Positions 1-10,436 of a stretch of 64,000 nucleotides of DNA are shown one piece after another (position 1 is the first letter of the stretch; every line of letters begins with the position of its first letter). The stretch comes from Xanthobacter oligotrophicus. GTDB lineage: Bacteria; Pseudomonadota; Alphaproteobacteria; Rhizobiales; Xanthobacteraceae. The stretch lies in NCBI RefSeq assembly GCF_008364685.1, contig NZ_VTTL01000010.1:124001-188000 (forward strand), read 5' to 3'. The notes below the pieces were generated by a model. The model was not told the DNA's origin. It saw only the letters and a program-made list of their open reading frames with translations, and made no database searches. Both the position numbers and the translations under genes were made by a program.

Positions 1-495
1 TTCGCTCCGTCCGGTATCGGTCCGCGTGATGCTGCCCCGTGCGCTGCTACGAACCTGAGTTCACCCATCGGTTACAACTGCTACAATAATTCGTTGAACG
101 CCCTCGGCGGTACCACGTACTGGGGTGTATCGGCTGAAGTCCAGTTCCCCTTCGCCTTCCTGCCCAAGGATATCGGCATGAAGGGCGCGATCTTCGCGGA
201 TGCCGGCTCCCTGTTCGACTACGGTGGACCTAATACCTTCCCGAGTGTGTATAATTGGAATGGTAACAACGTCTACGGTAACGCGAATTACGTGACTTGC
301 CCTGCGGGTTCGAAGAACACGGCTGGCAACGTCTGCGTGGTCCAGAACGACGACACGGTCCGTTCCTCCATCGGCGCGAGCTTGATCTGGCAGTCGCCCT
401 TCGGCCCGTTGCGCTTCGACTATGCGTGGGTGCTGTCGCAGGCGAGCTACGACCGGACCCAGGCGTTCCGCTTCTCCGGCGGCACGCGCTTCTGA
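1..495 (+). CDS. bamA: BamA outer-membrane assembly protein, C-terminal part (5' end outside window)
   Basis: This is the tail of the beta-barrel of the Omp85 protein that inserts outer-membrane proteins. The reading frame is open from base 1, so the gene begins before the window; about 164 residues are visible. The family signs are the strand WGVSAEVQFPFAFLPKD, the FADAGSLFDY strand, the SIGASLIWQSPFGPLRFDYA segment and the terminal phenylalanine in FSGGTRF, which is the usual C-terminal signal of barrel proteins. A Cys-containing insert (visible residues about 80-115) is an extracellular-loop-like stretch. lpxD follows after 93 bases on the same strand, the standard alphaproteobacterial order linking barrel assembly with lipid A synthesis. 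Identity is secure; the domain boundaries cannot be checked because the N-terminal POTRA region is absent. Confidence 0.95.
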   Translation, partial: FAPSGIGPRDAAPCAATNLSSPIGYNCYNNSLNALGGTTYWGVSAEVQFPFAFLPKDIGMKGAIFADAGSLFDYGGPNTFPSVYNWNGNNVYGNANYVTCPAGSKNTAGNVCVVQNDDTVRSSIGASLIWQSPFGPLRFDYAWVLSQASYDRTQAFRFSGGTRF

Positions 496-588
496 TCCCG
501 ATCCTGCAAGGCGGGCGCTGGAGGGTGGTGGCTTTGGCCCCGCCCTCCAGCGCCCGCCGCGTTCTTAGCGCCCGGGCGTATCCTTCCC

Positions 589-1686
589 ATGAGCCATGAC
601 GTCTTCTTCCCGCTTCCGGCGCCCCTCACCCTCGCGGAGGTGGCGACCCTCAGCGGGGCGCAGCTGGCTGTCGCCGATGAGGCGCAGGCCGCCGAACTGG
701 GCGCGCGCATCATCACCGGCGTCGGCACCCTGGAAACGGCGGGACCGGACGAGCTTGCCTTCTGCGATACCGTCCAGTTCGCCGAGAAGCTCGGTACGGT
801 GCGGGCCGGGGCGGTCATTACCTCCGAGCGGTTCGCCGCAAAGGCGCCGCCTGGCCTGACGCTACTCATTGCGGCGCGGCCCGCGGCAGCCTTTCTCGCC
901 GTCACCCGAACCTTGTTCCCCGCAGCGCTCAAACCGCTGTCCATCTTCGGCCAGGATGGCGTCGCTCCGGGCGCGCAGGTGCATCCCAAGGCGCGGCTGG
1001 AGGACGGCGTGACGGTGGATCCCGGCGCCGTGATCGGACCCGGCGCTGAAATCGGCGCGGGAACCGTCGTATGCGCGGGCGCCATCATCGGGCCGAATGT
1101 CCGCATTGGCCGCAATTGCGCCATCGGGCCCTGTGCCAGCATCATCCATGCGTTTCTCGGCAACGGCGTGATCATCCATGGCGGCGCGCGCATCGGCTCG
1201 GACGGCTTCGGCTATCAGCCGAGCCCCAAGGGCCATGTGAAGGTGCCGCAGATCGGCCGGGTGGTGATCCAGGACGACGTGGAAATCGGCGCTAACACCA
1301 CCATCGACCGCGGCGCCCTGACCGATACGGTGATCGGCGAGGGCACCAAGATCGACAATCTGGTGCAGATCGCCCACAACGTGGTGACCGGCCGGCATTG
1401 CATCATCGTGTCCCAGACCGGTATTTCCGGGTCCACCACGCTCGGGGATTTCGTGATGCTGGGCGGCCAGGTGGGCGTGGTGGGCCATGCCACCATCGGC
1501 ACGGGAGCGCAGATTGCCGCCTCCAGCAACGTGAAGGGCGATGTGCCGCCCGGCGTGCGCTGGGGCGGTTCGCCGGCCAAGCCCGTGCGCGAATGGTTCC
1601 GCGAGGTGACGACCCTCAAGCGTCTTGCCGCGGCCAGCGCCCGGCGGGACGCCAATGACGGGGAAGGGGAAGGATCGGGGGAATGA
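589..1686 (+). CDS. lpxD: UDP-3-O-(3-hydroxyacyl)glucosamine N-acyltransferase LpxD
   Basis: LpxD catalyses the third step of lipid A synthesis, moving a 3-hydroxyacyl chain from acyl-ACP to the 2-amino group of UDP-3-O-acylglucosamine. The 365 residues show an N-terminal uridine-binding domain (about 1-105) followed by a left-handed beta-helix of hexapeptide repeats (for example [16 protein letters not shown]). The conserved segment [10 protein letters not shown] carries the presumed catalytic histidine. Length is near the family norm (about 340-360). The stop overlaps the fabZ start as ATGA, so translational coupling is likely. No strong Shine-Dalgarno sequence precedes the ATG at 589, but the alignment with the family N-terminus fits this start. 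Confidence 0.97.
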   Translation: MSHDVFFPLPAPLTLAEVATLSGAQLAVADEAQAAELGARIITGVGTLETAGPDELAFCDTVQFAEKLGTVRAGAVITSERFAAKAPPGLTLLIAARPAAAFLAVTRTLFPAALKPLSIFGQDGVAPGAQVHPKARLEDGVTVDPGAVIGPGAEIGAGTVVCAGAIIGPNVRIGRNCAIGPCASIIHAFLGNGVIIHGGARIGSDGFGYQPSPKGHVKVPQIGRVVIQDDVEIGANTTIDRGALTDTVIGEGTKIDNLVQIAHNVVTGRHCIIVSQTGISGSTTLGDFVMLGGQVGVVGHATIGTGAQIAASSNVKGDVPPGVRWGGSPAKPVREWFREVTTLKRLAAASARRDANDGEGEGSGE

Positions 1687-2168
1687 ACGATACGACGCAC
1701 GCCGCCGAAGGTGCGGCGCCGAAGGTGCTCGCCAGCGCCGACATCCTCAAGGTGCTCACCTGCCTGCCCCACCGCTATCCGTTCCTCATGGTGGACCGGG
1801 TGGAGCAGATCGACGGCGACCTCTCCTGCGTCGGCATCAAGAATGTGACGGCCAACGAGCCGCACTTCCAGGGCCATTTCCCCGGCAACCCGGTAATGCC
1901 GGGGGTGCTCATCATCGAGGGCATGGCGCAGACCGCGGGCGTCGTCTGTGTGCTCGGCAAGGACAAGGAGAAGCCCTCTCTGGTCTATTTCATGACCATC
2001 GACGAGGCGAAGTTCCGCCGTCCGGTCGTTCCGGGTGACGTGCTTGAATATCACATGACGCGCATCTCCCGCCGCCGCAACATGTGGTGGTATCGGGGGG
2101 AGGCCAAGGTGCGCGGCGAAATCGTCGCGCAGGCCAAGGTGGGCGCCATGATCATGGAGAACAGCTAG
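1683..2168 (+). CDS. fabZ: 3-hydroxyacyl-[ACP] dehydratase FabZ
   Basis: FabZ dehydrates 3-hydroxyacyl-ACP to trans-2-enoyl-ACP in fatty acid elongation and so competes with LpxA and LpxD for 3-hydroxyacyl-ACP. The 161-residue hot-dog-fold protein shows the substrate segment [13 protein letters not shown] and the catalytic motif [20 protein letters not shown], which contains the His and Glu of the active site. Its ATG overlaps the lpxD stop and its TAG overlaps the GTG of lpxA, placing it in a tightly coupled operon. There is a short N-terminal extension of about 20 residues before the hot-dog fold, common in alphaproteobacteria. Confidence 0.97.
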   Translation: MNDTTHAAEGAAPKVLASADILKVLTCLPHRYPFLMVDRVEQIDGDLSCVGIKNVTANEPHFQGHFPGNPVMPGVLIIEGMAQTAGVVCVLGKDKEKPSLVYFMTIDEAKFRRPVVPGDVLEYHMTRISRRRNMWWYRGEAKVRGEIVAQAKVGAMIMENS

Positions 2169-2974
2169 TGGCGAAGATCGACCCCACCGCTCGGGTGGAG
2201 AACCCGGCGGGGCTCGCGGATGATGTGGAGATCGGCCCTTACGCAGTTCTCGGTCCGGATGTGGTGCTCAAGGAGGGGGTCAAGCTCCTCGCCCACGTGA
2301 ACATCCAGGGCGCCACCACCATCGGCGCGCGCACCACGGTCTTTCCTTTTGCCTCCCTCGGCACCGCGCCCCAGTCGGTGCATTACAAGGGCGAGCGCAC
2401 CGAACTTTTCATCGGCTCGGACTGCATCATCCGCGAGCACGCCACCGCCAGCATCGGCACGGCGGGTGGCGGCGGCGTCACCCACATCGGCAACGGCGTC
2501 ATGATGATGACCGGCTCCCATGTGGGCCACGACTGCACCGTGGGCGACAGCGTCATCTTCGCCAACAACGCGGTTCTGGGCGGCCATGTGAGCGTCGGCG
2601 AGTTCACCTTCCTGGGCGGGCAGTGCGCGGTGCACCAGTTCACCCGCATCGGGGCCCAGTGCATGATTTCCGGCCTCACCGGCGTGCGCGAGGATGTGAT
2701 CCCCTTCGGCAACGTGCTGGGCCAGGCGGGCAAGCTGGTGGGCCTGAATGTCATCGGCATGAAGCGGCGCGGCTTTTCGAAGTCCGACCTGCATGCGGCG
2801 CGGGCGGTCTATCGCGATCTCTTCTTCGGCGAGGGCACGTTCGAGGCCCGGCTCGAAACCGTGCGCGAACAGGCGGAGACTTCGGCCTTCGCCGCCGCCG
2901 TGGTGAGCTTCATCGATGCCGACCGCAAGCGGCCGATCTGCCAGCCTTCGCGAGGCGTCATCAAGGAGGAGTGA
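2168..2974 (+). CDS. lpxA: UDP-N-acetylglucosamine acyltransferase LpxA
   Basis: LpxA starts lipid A synthesis by acylating the 3-OH of UDP-GlcNAc. The 268-residue product begins at GTG 2168, which overlaps the fabZ stop by one base; a longer reading from inside fabZ is rejected because AKIDPTARVENPAG matches the family N-terminus. The body is hexapeptide-repeat beta-helix (about 1-190) with the catalytic-His segment MMMTGSHVGHDCTVGD, and a helical C-terminal domain beginning near GLNVIGMKRRGFS. lpxI starts three bases after the stop, giving the continuous lpxD-fabZ-lpxA-lpxI-lpxB unit. Confidence 0.97.
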   Translation: MAKIDPTARVENPAGLADDVEIGPYAVLGPDVVLKEGVKLLAHVNIQGATTIGARTTVFPFASLGTAPQSVHYKGERTELFIGSDCIIREHATASIGTAGGGGVTHIGNGVMMMTGSHVGHDCTVGDSVIFANNAVLGGHVSVGEFTFLGGQCAVHQFTRIGAQCMISGLTGVREDVIPFGNVLGQAGKLVGLNVIGMKRRGFSKSDLHAARAVYRDLFFGEGTFEARLETVREQAETSAFAAAVVSFIDADRKRPICQPSRGVIKEE

Positions 2975-2977
2975 GGC

Positions 2978-3898
2978 GTGAGCCTTCCAGGGCAGAACGG
3001 GCAGGGTCCGGCGCCCGGCCCGGGCACCCCGAAGGCGGCGGGCAATGGGCCCGTGGGCATCGTCGCTGGCGGCGGCGCCTTTCCTGCGGCGGTTGCCGAG
3101 GCGGTCATCGCGCAGGGCCGCGGGGTATTGCTTCTTCTCATCCGCGGTTTTGCCGATCCGGCGCTGGAGCGCTATCCCCACCAGTGGTTCCGCCTGGGTT
3201 CGCTGGGTTCCGTCACCGCCATGGCCAAGGCGCGGGGCGTTCGCGACGTGGTGATGGTGGGTGCGCTCACCCGCCCGCGCGTGTCGGACCTTGGCTTCGA
3301 CTGGACCATGCTGCGCTTGTTGCCGCGTATCGCCCGGCTGTTTCGCGGCGGCGACAACCACCTGTTGTCGGGTGTGCTGGGGCTGGTGGCGGAGCAGGGC
3401 TTCAATCTGGTCGGCGCGCACGAGGTGGCCCCCGGCCTGCTGCTGCCGCAGGGCGTGCTCGGCGCGCGGGCGCCCTCGGCGCAGGACCGCCAGGACATGG
3501 CCCGCGGGCTCGATGTCATCCGCACCCTCGGGCCGTTCGACGTGGGGCAGGGGGTGATCGTGGTGGACGGCCTGGTCGCGGCCGTGGAGGCAGCGGAAGG
3601 CACCGACCAGATGCTTGCGCGCTATGGCGAGATGCGCCGCACCGGCCGCCTGCGGTTTCACGCCGGACGCGGGGTGCTGGTGAAGGCGCCCAAGCCCGGG
3701 CAGGATCGGCGGGTGGACCTGCCGTCTCTCGGGCCCGCCACCGTGGCGCGTGCCGCCGAGGTGGGGCTTGGCGGCATCGCCTTCGAGGCGGGCGGCGCCA
3801 TCGTGCCCGATGTGCAGGCGCTGGTGACGGGGGCCGATGCCGCCGGCCTGTTCATTTTCGGCATGGACCGGAGCGGCGTGGTGAGCAGCCAACCATGA
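2978..3898 (+). CDS. lpxI: UDP-2,3-diacylglucosamine pyrophosphatase LpxI (DUF1009)
   Basis: LpxI hydrolyses UDP-2,3-diacylglucosamine to lipid X and UMP. It replaces LpxH in alphaproteobacteria and attacks the alpha rather than the beta phosphorus. The 306-residue sequence has the N-terminal GIVAGGGAFPAAVAEAV segment, the middle GAHEVAPGLLLPQGVLG segment and the C-terminal segment RVDLPSLGPATVARAAEVG typical of DUF1009. About 20 Gly/Pro-rich residues precede the conserved core, so an internal start is possible, but GTG 2978 lies directly after lpxA. The stop overlaps lpxB as ATGA. Its position between lpxA and lpxB is diagnostic of the family. Confidence 0.93.
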   Translation: MSLPGQNGQGPAPGPGTPKAAGNGPVGIVAGGGAFPAAVAEAVIAQGRGVLLLLIRGFADPALERYPHQWFRLGSLGSVTAMAKARGVRDVVMVGALTRPRVSDLGFDWTMLRLLPRIARLFRGGDNHLLSGVLGLVAEQGFNLVGAHEVAPGLLLPQGVLGARAPSAQDRQDMARGLDVIRTLGPFDVGQGVIVVDGLVAAVEAAEGTDQMLARYGEMRRTGRLRFHAGRGVLVKAPKPGQDRRVDLPSLGPATVARAAEVGLGGIAFEAGGAIVPDVQALVTGADAAGLFIFGMDRSGVVSSQP

Positions 3899-5085
3899 GG
3901 GAAGACGGGGAGAAGGCGCTCCGCGTTTTCGTGGTCGCGGGCGAGGAATCCGGCGACCAGCTCGGCGGGGCGCTGATGGAGAACCTCCAGGGCGCGGCGC
4001 CGGGCATCGCCTTTCGCGGCGTGGGTGGCAGGCGCATGGAAGCGGCCGGGCTCGCGAGCCTTTTCCCCATGGAGGATATCACCGCCATCGGCATCGCCGC
4101 CGTGCTCGGTAAGCTGCCCGCCATCCTGCGGCGACTGCGGGAGACGGTGGCCGCGGTGCTTGCCGATCCGCCCGATGTGCTGGTGCTGGTGGATGCGCCG
4201 GATTTCACCCATCGCGTCGCCGCGCGGGTGCGGGCGGCCAATCCCAACATCCCCATCGTGAAATATGTCTCGCCCACGGTATGGATCTGGCGGCCGGGAC
4301 GGGCGGCGGCCATGCGTCCGCACGTGGATGCACTGCTGGCGCTGCTGCCGTTCGAGCCGGAGGTGCATCGCCGCCTCGGCGGGCCGCCCACCTTCTATGT
4401 GGGCCACCCTTTGCTGGAGCGGCTGGCCGAGTTGCGCCCCTCGGAAGCGGAGGCCGAGCGCCGCCGCGAGCTGCCGCCCCTGGTCCTGGTGCTCCCGGGA
4501 AGCCGGCGGCGCGAGATCGTCCGGCTCGGGGCGGACTTCGGCGCCGCCCTGGCGCGGGTGGGCCGGAACCGGCCTATGGACCTCGTCCTTCCCACCTTGC
4601 CGCGCCTTGAACCGCTGGTGCGCCAGACCATCGCCTCCTGGCCGCTGAAGCCACGCATCGTCACCACGGAGGCGGAGAAATACGCGGCCTTCCGCAGCGC
4701 GCGTGCCGCGCTCGCCGCGTCGGGAACGGTCACGCTAGAGCTGGCGCTGGCCGGCATTCCCCATGTGGCGGCCTACCGCGTGGGGTGGCTCGAGGCCCAG
4801 ATCGCCCGACGCATCTTGCAGGGCACCACGGTCATCCTCGCCAATCTGGTGGCGGGGGAAAATGTGGTGCCGGAATATCTGCAGGAATATCTGACCGTGC
4901 CGGTGCTGGCCGACGCGCTCGACAAGGTCATCGGCGACACGCCGGAGCGGGCGCGGCAGGACGCCACCTTCGCACGGTTCGACGCCATTTTTGGCATAAC
5001 CGGGCCGAGCCCTAGTGCGCGGGCGGCCGAGGTGGTCCTGCGCCTCGCCCAAGGCGGGCGCCCCGGCTCGCTGCCACCCGCCTGA
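3895..5085 (+). CDS. lpxB: Lipid-A-disaccharide synthase LpxB
   Basis: LpxB is a GT19 glycosyltransferase that condenses lipid X with UDP-2,3-diacylglucosamine into the lipid A disaccharide at the inner membrane. The 396 residues contain the N-terminal motif FVVAGEESGDQLGG, the segment VLVLVDAPDFTHRVAARVR, the VSPTVWIWRPGR motif, and the C-terminal nucleotide-binding part with VLPGSRRREI and ASGTVTLELALAGIP. The reading frame stays open far upstream inside lpxI and lpxA, but the ATG overlapping the lpxI stop is the real start. A perfect palindromic terminator follows 67 bases downstream. Confidence 0.97.
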   Translation: MREDGEKALRVFVVAGEESGDQLGGALMENLQGAAPGIAFRGVGGRRMEAAGLASLFPMEDITAIGIAAVLGKLPAILRRLRETVAAVLADPPDVLVLVDAPDFTHRVAARVRAANPNIPIVKYVSPTVWIWRPGRAAAMRPHVDALLALLPFEPEVHRRLGGPPTFYVGHPLLERLAELRPSEAEAERRRELPPLVLVLPGSRRREIVRLGADFGAALARVGRNRPMDLVLPTLPRLEPLVRQTIASWPLKPRIVTTEAEKYAAFRSARAALAASGTVTLELALAGIPHVAAYRVGWLEAQIARRILQGTTVILANLVAGENVVPEYLQEYLTVPVLADALDKVIGDTPERARQDATFARFDAIFGITGPSPSARAAEVVLRLAQGGRPGSLPPA

Positions 5086-5152
5086 TTCTGACGCGATCGT
5101 CCGGCAACACCGGCTCCGGCTTCGCGCACCCCAATGTCTTGCACACAAACGA

Positions 5153-5178
5153 AAAGCGCGGCCCCGGGGCCGCGCTTT
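5153..5178. terminator. Bidirectional rho-independent terminator between lpxB and gltA
   Basis: A perfect 26-base palindrome with 13-base arms (AAAGCGCGGCCCC and its complement) sits between the convergent ends of lpxB (+) and gltA (-). The A run on one side and T run on the other let it stop transcription in both directions. Confidence 0.85.
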
Positions 5179-5214
5179 CCTCATTTCAACCGACCTTGAG
5201 GGGCGGCCTTTTGA

Positions 5215-6525
<1,311 letters not shown>

Positions 6526-6551
6526 GGATCCCTCATCCTTTGGGCGGACAA

Positions 6552-6593
6552 GAACCGGATCTCCACGCGGATCCGGAGGTGGCGATCCGGTTC
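6552..6593 (-). promoter_or_regulatory. Long hairpin in the gltA 5' leader / mobA-gltA spacer
   Basis: Arms GAACCGGATC (6552-6561) and GATCCGGTTC (6584-6593) are perfect complements. The pairing continues inward after one mismatch with CCAC/GTGG, leaving a 12-base loop that itself contains CGGATCCG. Read on the minus strand the structure ends 26 bases before the gltA ATG and is followed by TTGT. It may be an intrinsic terminator for mobA or a leader structure controlling gltA; the sequence does not decide between them. Confidence 0.55.
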
Positions 6594-6696
6594 CTCGAGT
6601 GGCAAGTCCGTCCCCGCTCTGGCCTCTTCGCGAATGCGAAGCTGCCGTGGTGCAGTCCTAAACCCTCCCCATTCCTGCCGCAAGCGTGACCATGCT

Positions 6697-7326
6697 TCAT
6701 TGCCGGGCAGTCCGGCGAATCTCTGCAATGGCAAGGTCTTCCGGTGTGTTCACATTGAAGAAGGGGTCGTCCGGCTCACTGTCCCACCCCTCTGTTACGG
6801 CGTTCAGGGTGTCGAGGAGAAGCCCGACTTTCAGCCGTCCCGCCTCAAGGCTATGCCGCAGCGCGGTGCGAGCCGAGGCGGGCCAAAGGGCGATCACCGG
6901 ATGGCGCTGCCCGAGCGACCCGGCGCAGACCACGCTCCCCGTCTGGGCCTGCCGCTTCTGAAGGCGCGCGGCAAGGTCGGCGGGCAGGAAGGGGGTGTCG
7001 GCCGGGACGGTGAGGAGGCTCGCCTGTGCATCCTCGGCCGCCAGCCGCTCCAGGCCCGCCAGAACGCCCGCCAGCGGGCCGGGATGGCCGGCGATGGTGT
7101 CGGGGACCAGTTCGCATCCGAGGCCAGCGTAGTCTTGCGCGTCGCTGTTGGCGTTGATCCAGAGTTCGCCGACCTGCGGCCGCAGCCGCGCGATCACGTG
7201 GGCAATCAGCGGCGTGCCGCCGAGCCGCACCAGCGGCTTTTCCGGCGCGCCGTGGGCGGGGGCGTCCATCCGCCGGCCGAGGCCGCCGGCGAGGATCAGG
7301 GCATGGGGCGGGGGAAAGAGGCTCAT
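6697..7326 (-). CDS. mobA: Molybdenum cofactor guanylyltransferase MobA
   Basis: MobA attaches GMP to molybdopterin to make the guanine-dinucleotide form of Mo cofactor used by DMSO-reductase-family enzymes. The 209-residue protein has the nucleotidyltransferase P-loop-like signature ALILAGGLGRRMD followed by EKPLVRLGGTPLI, the INANSDAQDY segment, GPLAGVLAGL, and TVPADTPFLPADL with the metal-binding Asp. The usual Lys of the RMGGxDK motif is represented by Lys in PEKPL after a short Ala/His/Gly-rich insertion (about residues 21-28), a small deviation. It lies 171 bases upstream of gltA on the same strand, with no evident functional link to it. Confidence 0.9.
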   Translation of the reverse strand: MSLFPPPHALILAGGLGRRMDAPAHGAPEKPLVRLGGTPLIAHVIARLRPQVGELWINANSDAQDYAGLGCELVPDTIAGHPGPLAGVLAGLERLAAEDAQASLLTVPADTPFLPADLAARLQKRQAQTGSVVCAGSLGQRHPVIALWPASARTALRHSLEAGRLKVGLLLDTLNAVTEGWDSEPDDPFFNVNTPEDLAIAEIRRTARQ

Positions 7327-7427
7327 GCGCCTTCATACGGCGTAAGACGTTCGGACGGAATTGCCTCTGCTTTGCACGGCGCCATCGGCCTCGGGCGCCG
7401 GTCGCCGAATGCTTGCCCCTGAAACGA

Positions 7428-7454
7428 AAACGCCCGGCACGGTGCCGGGCGTTT
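7428..7454 (-). terminator. Rho-independent terminator downstream of the ndvB-like gene
   Basis: AAACGCCCGGCAC and its exact complement flank a single base. On the minus strand the hairpin is followed by a short T run. It begins 33 bases after the ndvB-like stop codon. Confidence 0.8.
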
Positions 7455-7486
7455 GGATTGGCGAGTGGCCTCGCGCGATGCCAGCC

Positions 7487-10282
7487 TCAGTCCGCCACGG
7501 CGGGCGGGGGCGTCAGGCCGGGGCGGCGCGGGGCCAGCGAGAGCTTGGCGCCCACAGCGCGCCAGAAGGCGAGCTGGTTGAAGCGCGAGGGCTCGAAGGC
7601 GCCGATGAGGGCGGCGGCGACGAAGGGCAGGCTCTGCACCATCAGCGCGATGCCGTAGAGGTTGATCTCGCGGATATGGCGCCAGTCGTTCTTGGTCAGC
7701 GCAACGCCCGGCCAGTTGTTGATGACCAGCAGCGCGATGCCGGCGACCAGCAGCAGGCCGCCCAGCGTCGCCTCCGGCAGGGCCGGGAAGGACCGGGCCG
7801 CACCGGCGAGCCAGTTGTTGCCCTTGGCGGTGCGGGCGAAGGCGAGGTCCTTGTAGCGGAATCCGTCGAGCACCGCCTTGGCCACCGTGTACTGCACCGC
7901 GCTCGCCGCCACCGCCGCGCCCAGCATGCGCATGGGCGTGGTCTCCACCCGCAGCCGGTAGAGGCTGACGAAGTGCATCAGGTAGACGAGGAAGGTGATC
8001 AGGATCGGCAGCGTCAGCACGTGGGCCGGCACCGACACGCCGAACAGCAGCACGAAGGGCACGAAGGCCAGAGAGGCGATGGCCATCACCGCGCCTACCG
8101 ATTCCGAGCCGAGCCAGGAAATCCAGCCGAGGACGAAATGGCGCTTCTGGGCCGTGGTCAGGCGCGAACGGTTGGGCAAAAACTTGCGCCAATGCTTCTT
8201 GATGATCTGGAAGCCGCCGTAGGCCCAGCGGTGACGCTGCTTCTTGAACGCCTCGAACGAGTCGGGCAGCAGGCCATAGCCGTAGCGCTTGCGGGTATAG
8301 TGGGTCTTCCAGCCGTTCTCGGCGATGGTCAGGCCGAGGTCGGTGTCCTCGCAGATGGTATCGGACGACCAGTTGCCGGCCTCCAGCATGGCCGCGCGGC
8401 GGATGAGGCACATAGTGCCGTGCACCACGATGGCGTCGTCCTCGTTGCGCTGGACCATGCCGATGTCGAAGAAGCCGGCATATTCCGCGTTCATGGCCTC
8501 GTGCAGCAGGCTGCGGTCGGCGTCGCGATGGTCCTGGGGCGCCTGGACGAGACCCACCGTGGGGTCGTCGAACACGGGCACCAGCTCCTTCAGCCAGTCG
8601 GGCGTCACCACATAGTCCGCGTCGATCACGCCGATGATCTCGGCGTCCGGGGCGGTGGCATCGAGCGCGATGCGCAGGGCGCCGGCCTTGAAGCCCGCCA
8701 CCTTCTCCGCATTGATGAACTTGAAGCGCTCGCCCAGCGCCGCGCAATAGTCGCGCACGGGCTCCACCATCGCCGGGTCGGGCGTGTTGTTGATGATGAT
8801 GATGGCCTCGAAATTGGGATATTCGAGCGCCGCCAGGGCATCGATGGTCTGCTTCAGCATCTCCGGCGGCTCGCGATAGGCGGGCACGTGGATGGAGACC
8901 TTGGGGAAGCGCGAGGGCACCGTAGGCACGACGGCCTTCTGCGCGTCGATCAGGCGGCGGGGGCCGCTGCCGAAGGCGATCGCCGCCATCTCCTCGATGC
9001 GGTAGAGCAGCACGAACACAAGGGGCACCAGCATCACCACGCTCAGTGCCAGGGTGACGTAGTCGCCGCCGGTCACATAGTGGTTGAGCCAATAATCCAC
9101 CACCATCGCCAACCAGGCCGCGACGCCGTTGGCGGCGCCTGCGAGCACGAGGCCTTGCGACATGGTCAGCTCACGCATGCGCAGCAGCGGCAGGGTGAAC
9201 AGCACGCCCAGCAGCAGCGCCAGGATGGTGGTCTGGTTGTAGGTGTGGTCGTAGATCGGGCCGCTGAGCGGGAACTTCAGGTCGCGGTCGGCATCGAACA
9301 CGCCCCAGTACTGGCCGACCGAGCCTTCGTTCTGCTTCTTGGGCAGGTCGAACGCCTCGATGATGTTGTACTCGATGCCCAGTGCGTCGGCGCGGGCCAC
9401 GAAATCGCGAATGATCATGGCCTGGGCCAGCGGATCGGGCACCGAGGCGCCGCGATTGTAGCCGTGGGAGGGCCAGCCGAACTCGCCGATCACGATGCGC
9501 TTGCCGGGATAGGCGGCGCGCAGGCGGTTGTAGGCGTTGATGGTGTAGTCGACCACCTTGTCCGCCGGCACGTCCTCCCAATAGGGCAGGATGTGGGCGA
9601 GGATGAAGTCCACCGAGGAGGCAACCTTCGGGTGGTCGAGCCAGGTGTTCCAGATTTCGCCGGAGGTCACCGGCACGTTCACCTGCCGCTTCACGCTGCG
9701 GATCAGCTCGGCAAGCTCGTCGTCGTTCATGTCGCCGCGCAGCAGGGTCTCGTTGCCGACGACCACGGCCTGCACGTTGCGGTTCTGGCGCGCCACCTCG
9801 ATCACGCCCGCGATCTCGCGGTCGTTGCCGGCCTTGGCCTTGGCGATGATCTCGCCGGTGTCCTTGTCGCTCTGGCGGTTCAGCCACGCGCCGGCGGTCA
9901 CCCGGATGCCCTGTTCGCCGGCGATGGGGGCGATCAGTTCCTTGCCGTTGGTGGAGGAATAGGTTCGCACGCCCCGCGTGTAGGGCGCCACCACCTGCAT
10001 GTCGGAGCGAATCTGCGCCGCATTGGTGGGGGCCTCGCCCTCGGGGCTCATGTCCCGGCTGAAGGGCGCGAAGGACAGGCTCTGGAAGCGGTCCGTGATG
10101 TTCGGAGCGCTCACCTCGGGACGCAGGGAAAGCCACATTGCGGCGTGGATCGAGGTCACAACCGCAATGACCGCCGCCGCAGCAGCAAGACCGGGACGCA
10201 TGGCGATGCCCACCCTAGAGGGGAAGTGGAACCGTGAACGCCGGCTGACGGCGAAGGGTTCCGGGAAATGGCTTCGGGGCAC
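7487..10282 (-). CDS. ndvB: GH17-GT2 membrane fusion protein, NdvB-like beta-glucan synthase
   Basis: This 931-residue protein combines an N-terminal GH17-type domain with a processive family-2 glycosyltransferase. An N-terminal membrane segment (about 29-50) is followed by the GH17 part (about 55-345), which keeps both expected catalytic glutamates: VVVGNETLLRG (near 177) and IVIGEFGWPSHG (near 265). Several membrane helices (about 360-445) precede the GT2 domain (about 455-700), with VIDADYVV, the ICEDTDLGL acid motif and QRHRWAYGG, then more helices. Bradyrhizobium NdvB, needed for beta-(1,3) glucan synthesis, has this overall type; the symbol is assigned by architecture and neighbourhood. 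The start is uncertain: ATG 10282 or an internal ATG at 10201 just before the first helix. A small secreted protein and an NdvC-like gene lie next to it. Confidence 0.82.
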   Translation of the reverse strand: MPRSHFPEPFAVSRRSRFHFPSRVGIAMRPGLAAAAAVIAVVTSIHAAMWLSLRPEVSAPNITDRFQSLSFAPFSRDMSPEGEAPTNAAQIRSDMQVVAPYTRGVRTYSSTNGKELIAPIAGEQGIRVTAGAWLNRQSDKDTGEIIAKAKAGNDREIAGVIEVARQNRNVQAVVVGNETLLRGDMNDDELAELIRSVKRQVNVPVTSGEIWNTWLDHPKVASSVDFILAHILPYWEDVPADKVVDYTINAYNRLRAAYPGKRIVIGEFGWPSHGYNRGASVPDPLAQAMIIRDFVARADALGIEYNIIEAFDLPKKQNEGSVGQYWGVFDADRDLKFPLSGPIYDHTYNQTTILALLLGVLFTLPLLRMRELTMSQGLVLAGAANGVAAWLAMVVDYWLNHYVTGGDYVTLALSVVMLVPLVFVLLYRIEEMAAIAFGSGPRRLIDAQKAVVPTVPSRFPKVSIHVPAYREPPEMLKQTIDALAALEYPNFEAIIIINNTPDPAMVEPVRDYCAALGERFKFINAEKVAGFKAGALRIALDATAPDAEIIGVIDADYVVTPDWLKELVPVFDDPTVGLVQAPQDHRDADRSLLHEAMNAEYAGFFDIGMVQRNEDDAIVVHGTMCLIRRAAMLEAGNWSSDTICEDTDLGLTIAENGWKTHYTRKRYGYGLLPDSFEAFKKQRHRWAYGGFQIIKKHWRKFLPNRSRLTTAQKRHFVLGWISWLGSESVGAVMAIASLAFVPFVLLFGVSVPAHVLTLPILITFLVYLMHFVSLYRLRVETTPMRMLGAAVAASAVQYTVAKAVLDGFRYKDLAFARTAKGNNWLAGAARSFPALPEATLGGLLLVAGIALLVINNWPGVALTKNDWRHIREINLYGIALMVQSLPFVAAALIGAFEPSRFNQLAFWRAVGAKLSLAPRRPGLTPPPAVAD

Positions 10283-10436
10283 CCTTTCGACCTGCCCCCG
10301 CGGTCGGCAATGCAGCGTTAACGATAAATTTACGCTGCATTGCGTCGAGACACTAACATGCTCACCGTTGGAGATAAATCCCGATCGTGGCGCCGCTGGG
10401 ACGCCGTTGCGTCAGCGCCATGATCGCCCGGTGGTC

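Noticed and set aside
2165-3892. 575-residue open frame antisense to lpxA/lpxI
   Set aside because: It mirrors two certain genes, is His/Ala/Arg-rich without a domain, and arises from GC-biased codon positions.
7361-10237. 958-residue open frame antisense to the ndvB-like gene
   Set aside because: The minus-strand frame has GH17 and GT2 motifs in order; the plus-strand frame is His/Gln/Arg/Gly low-complexity sequence.
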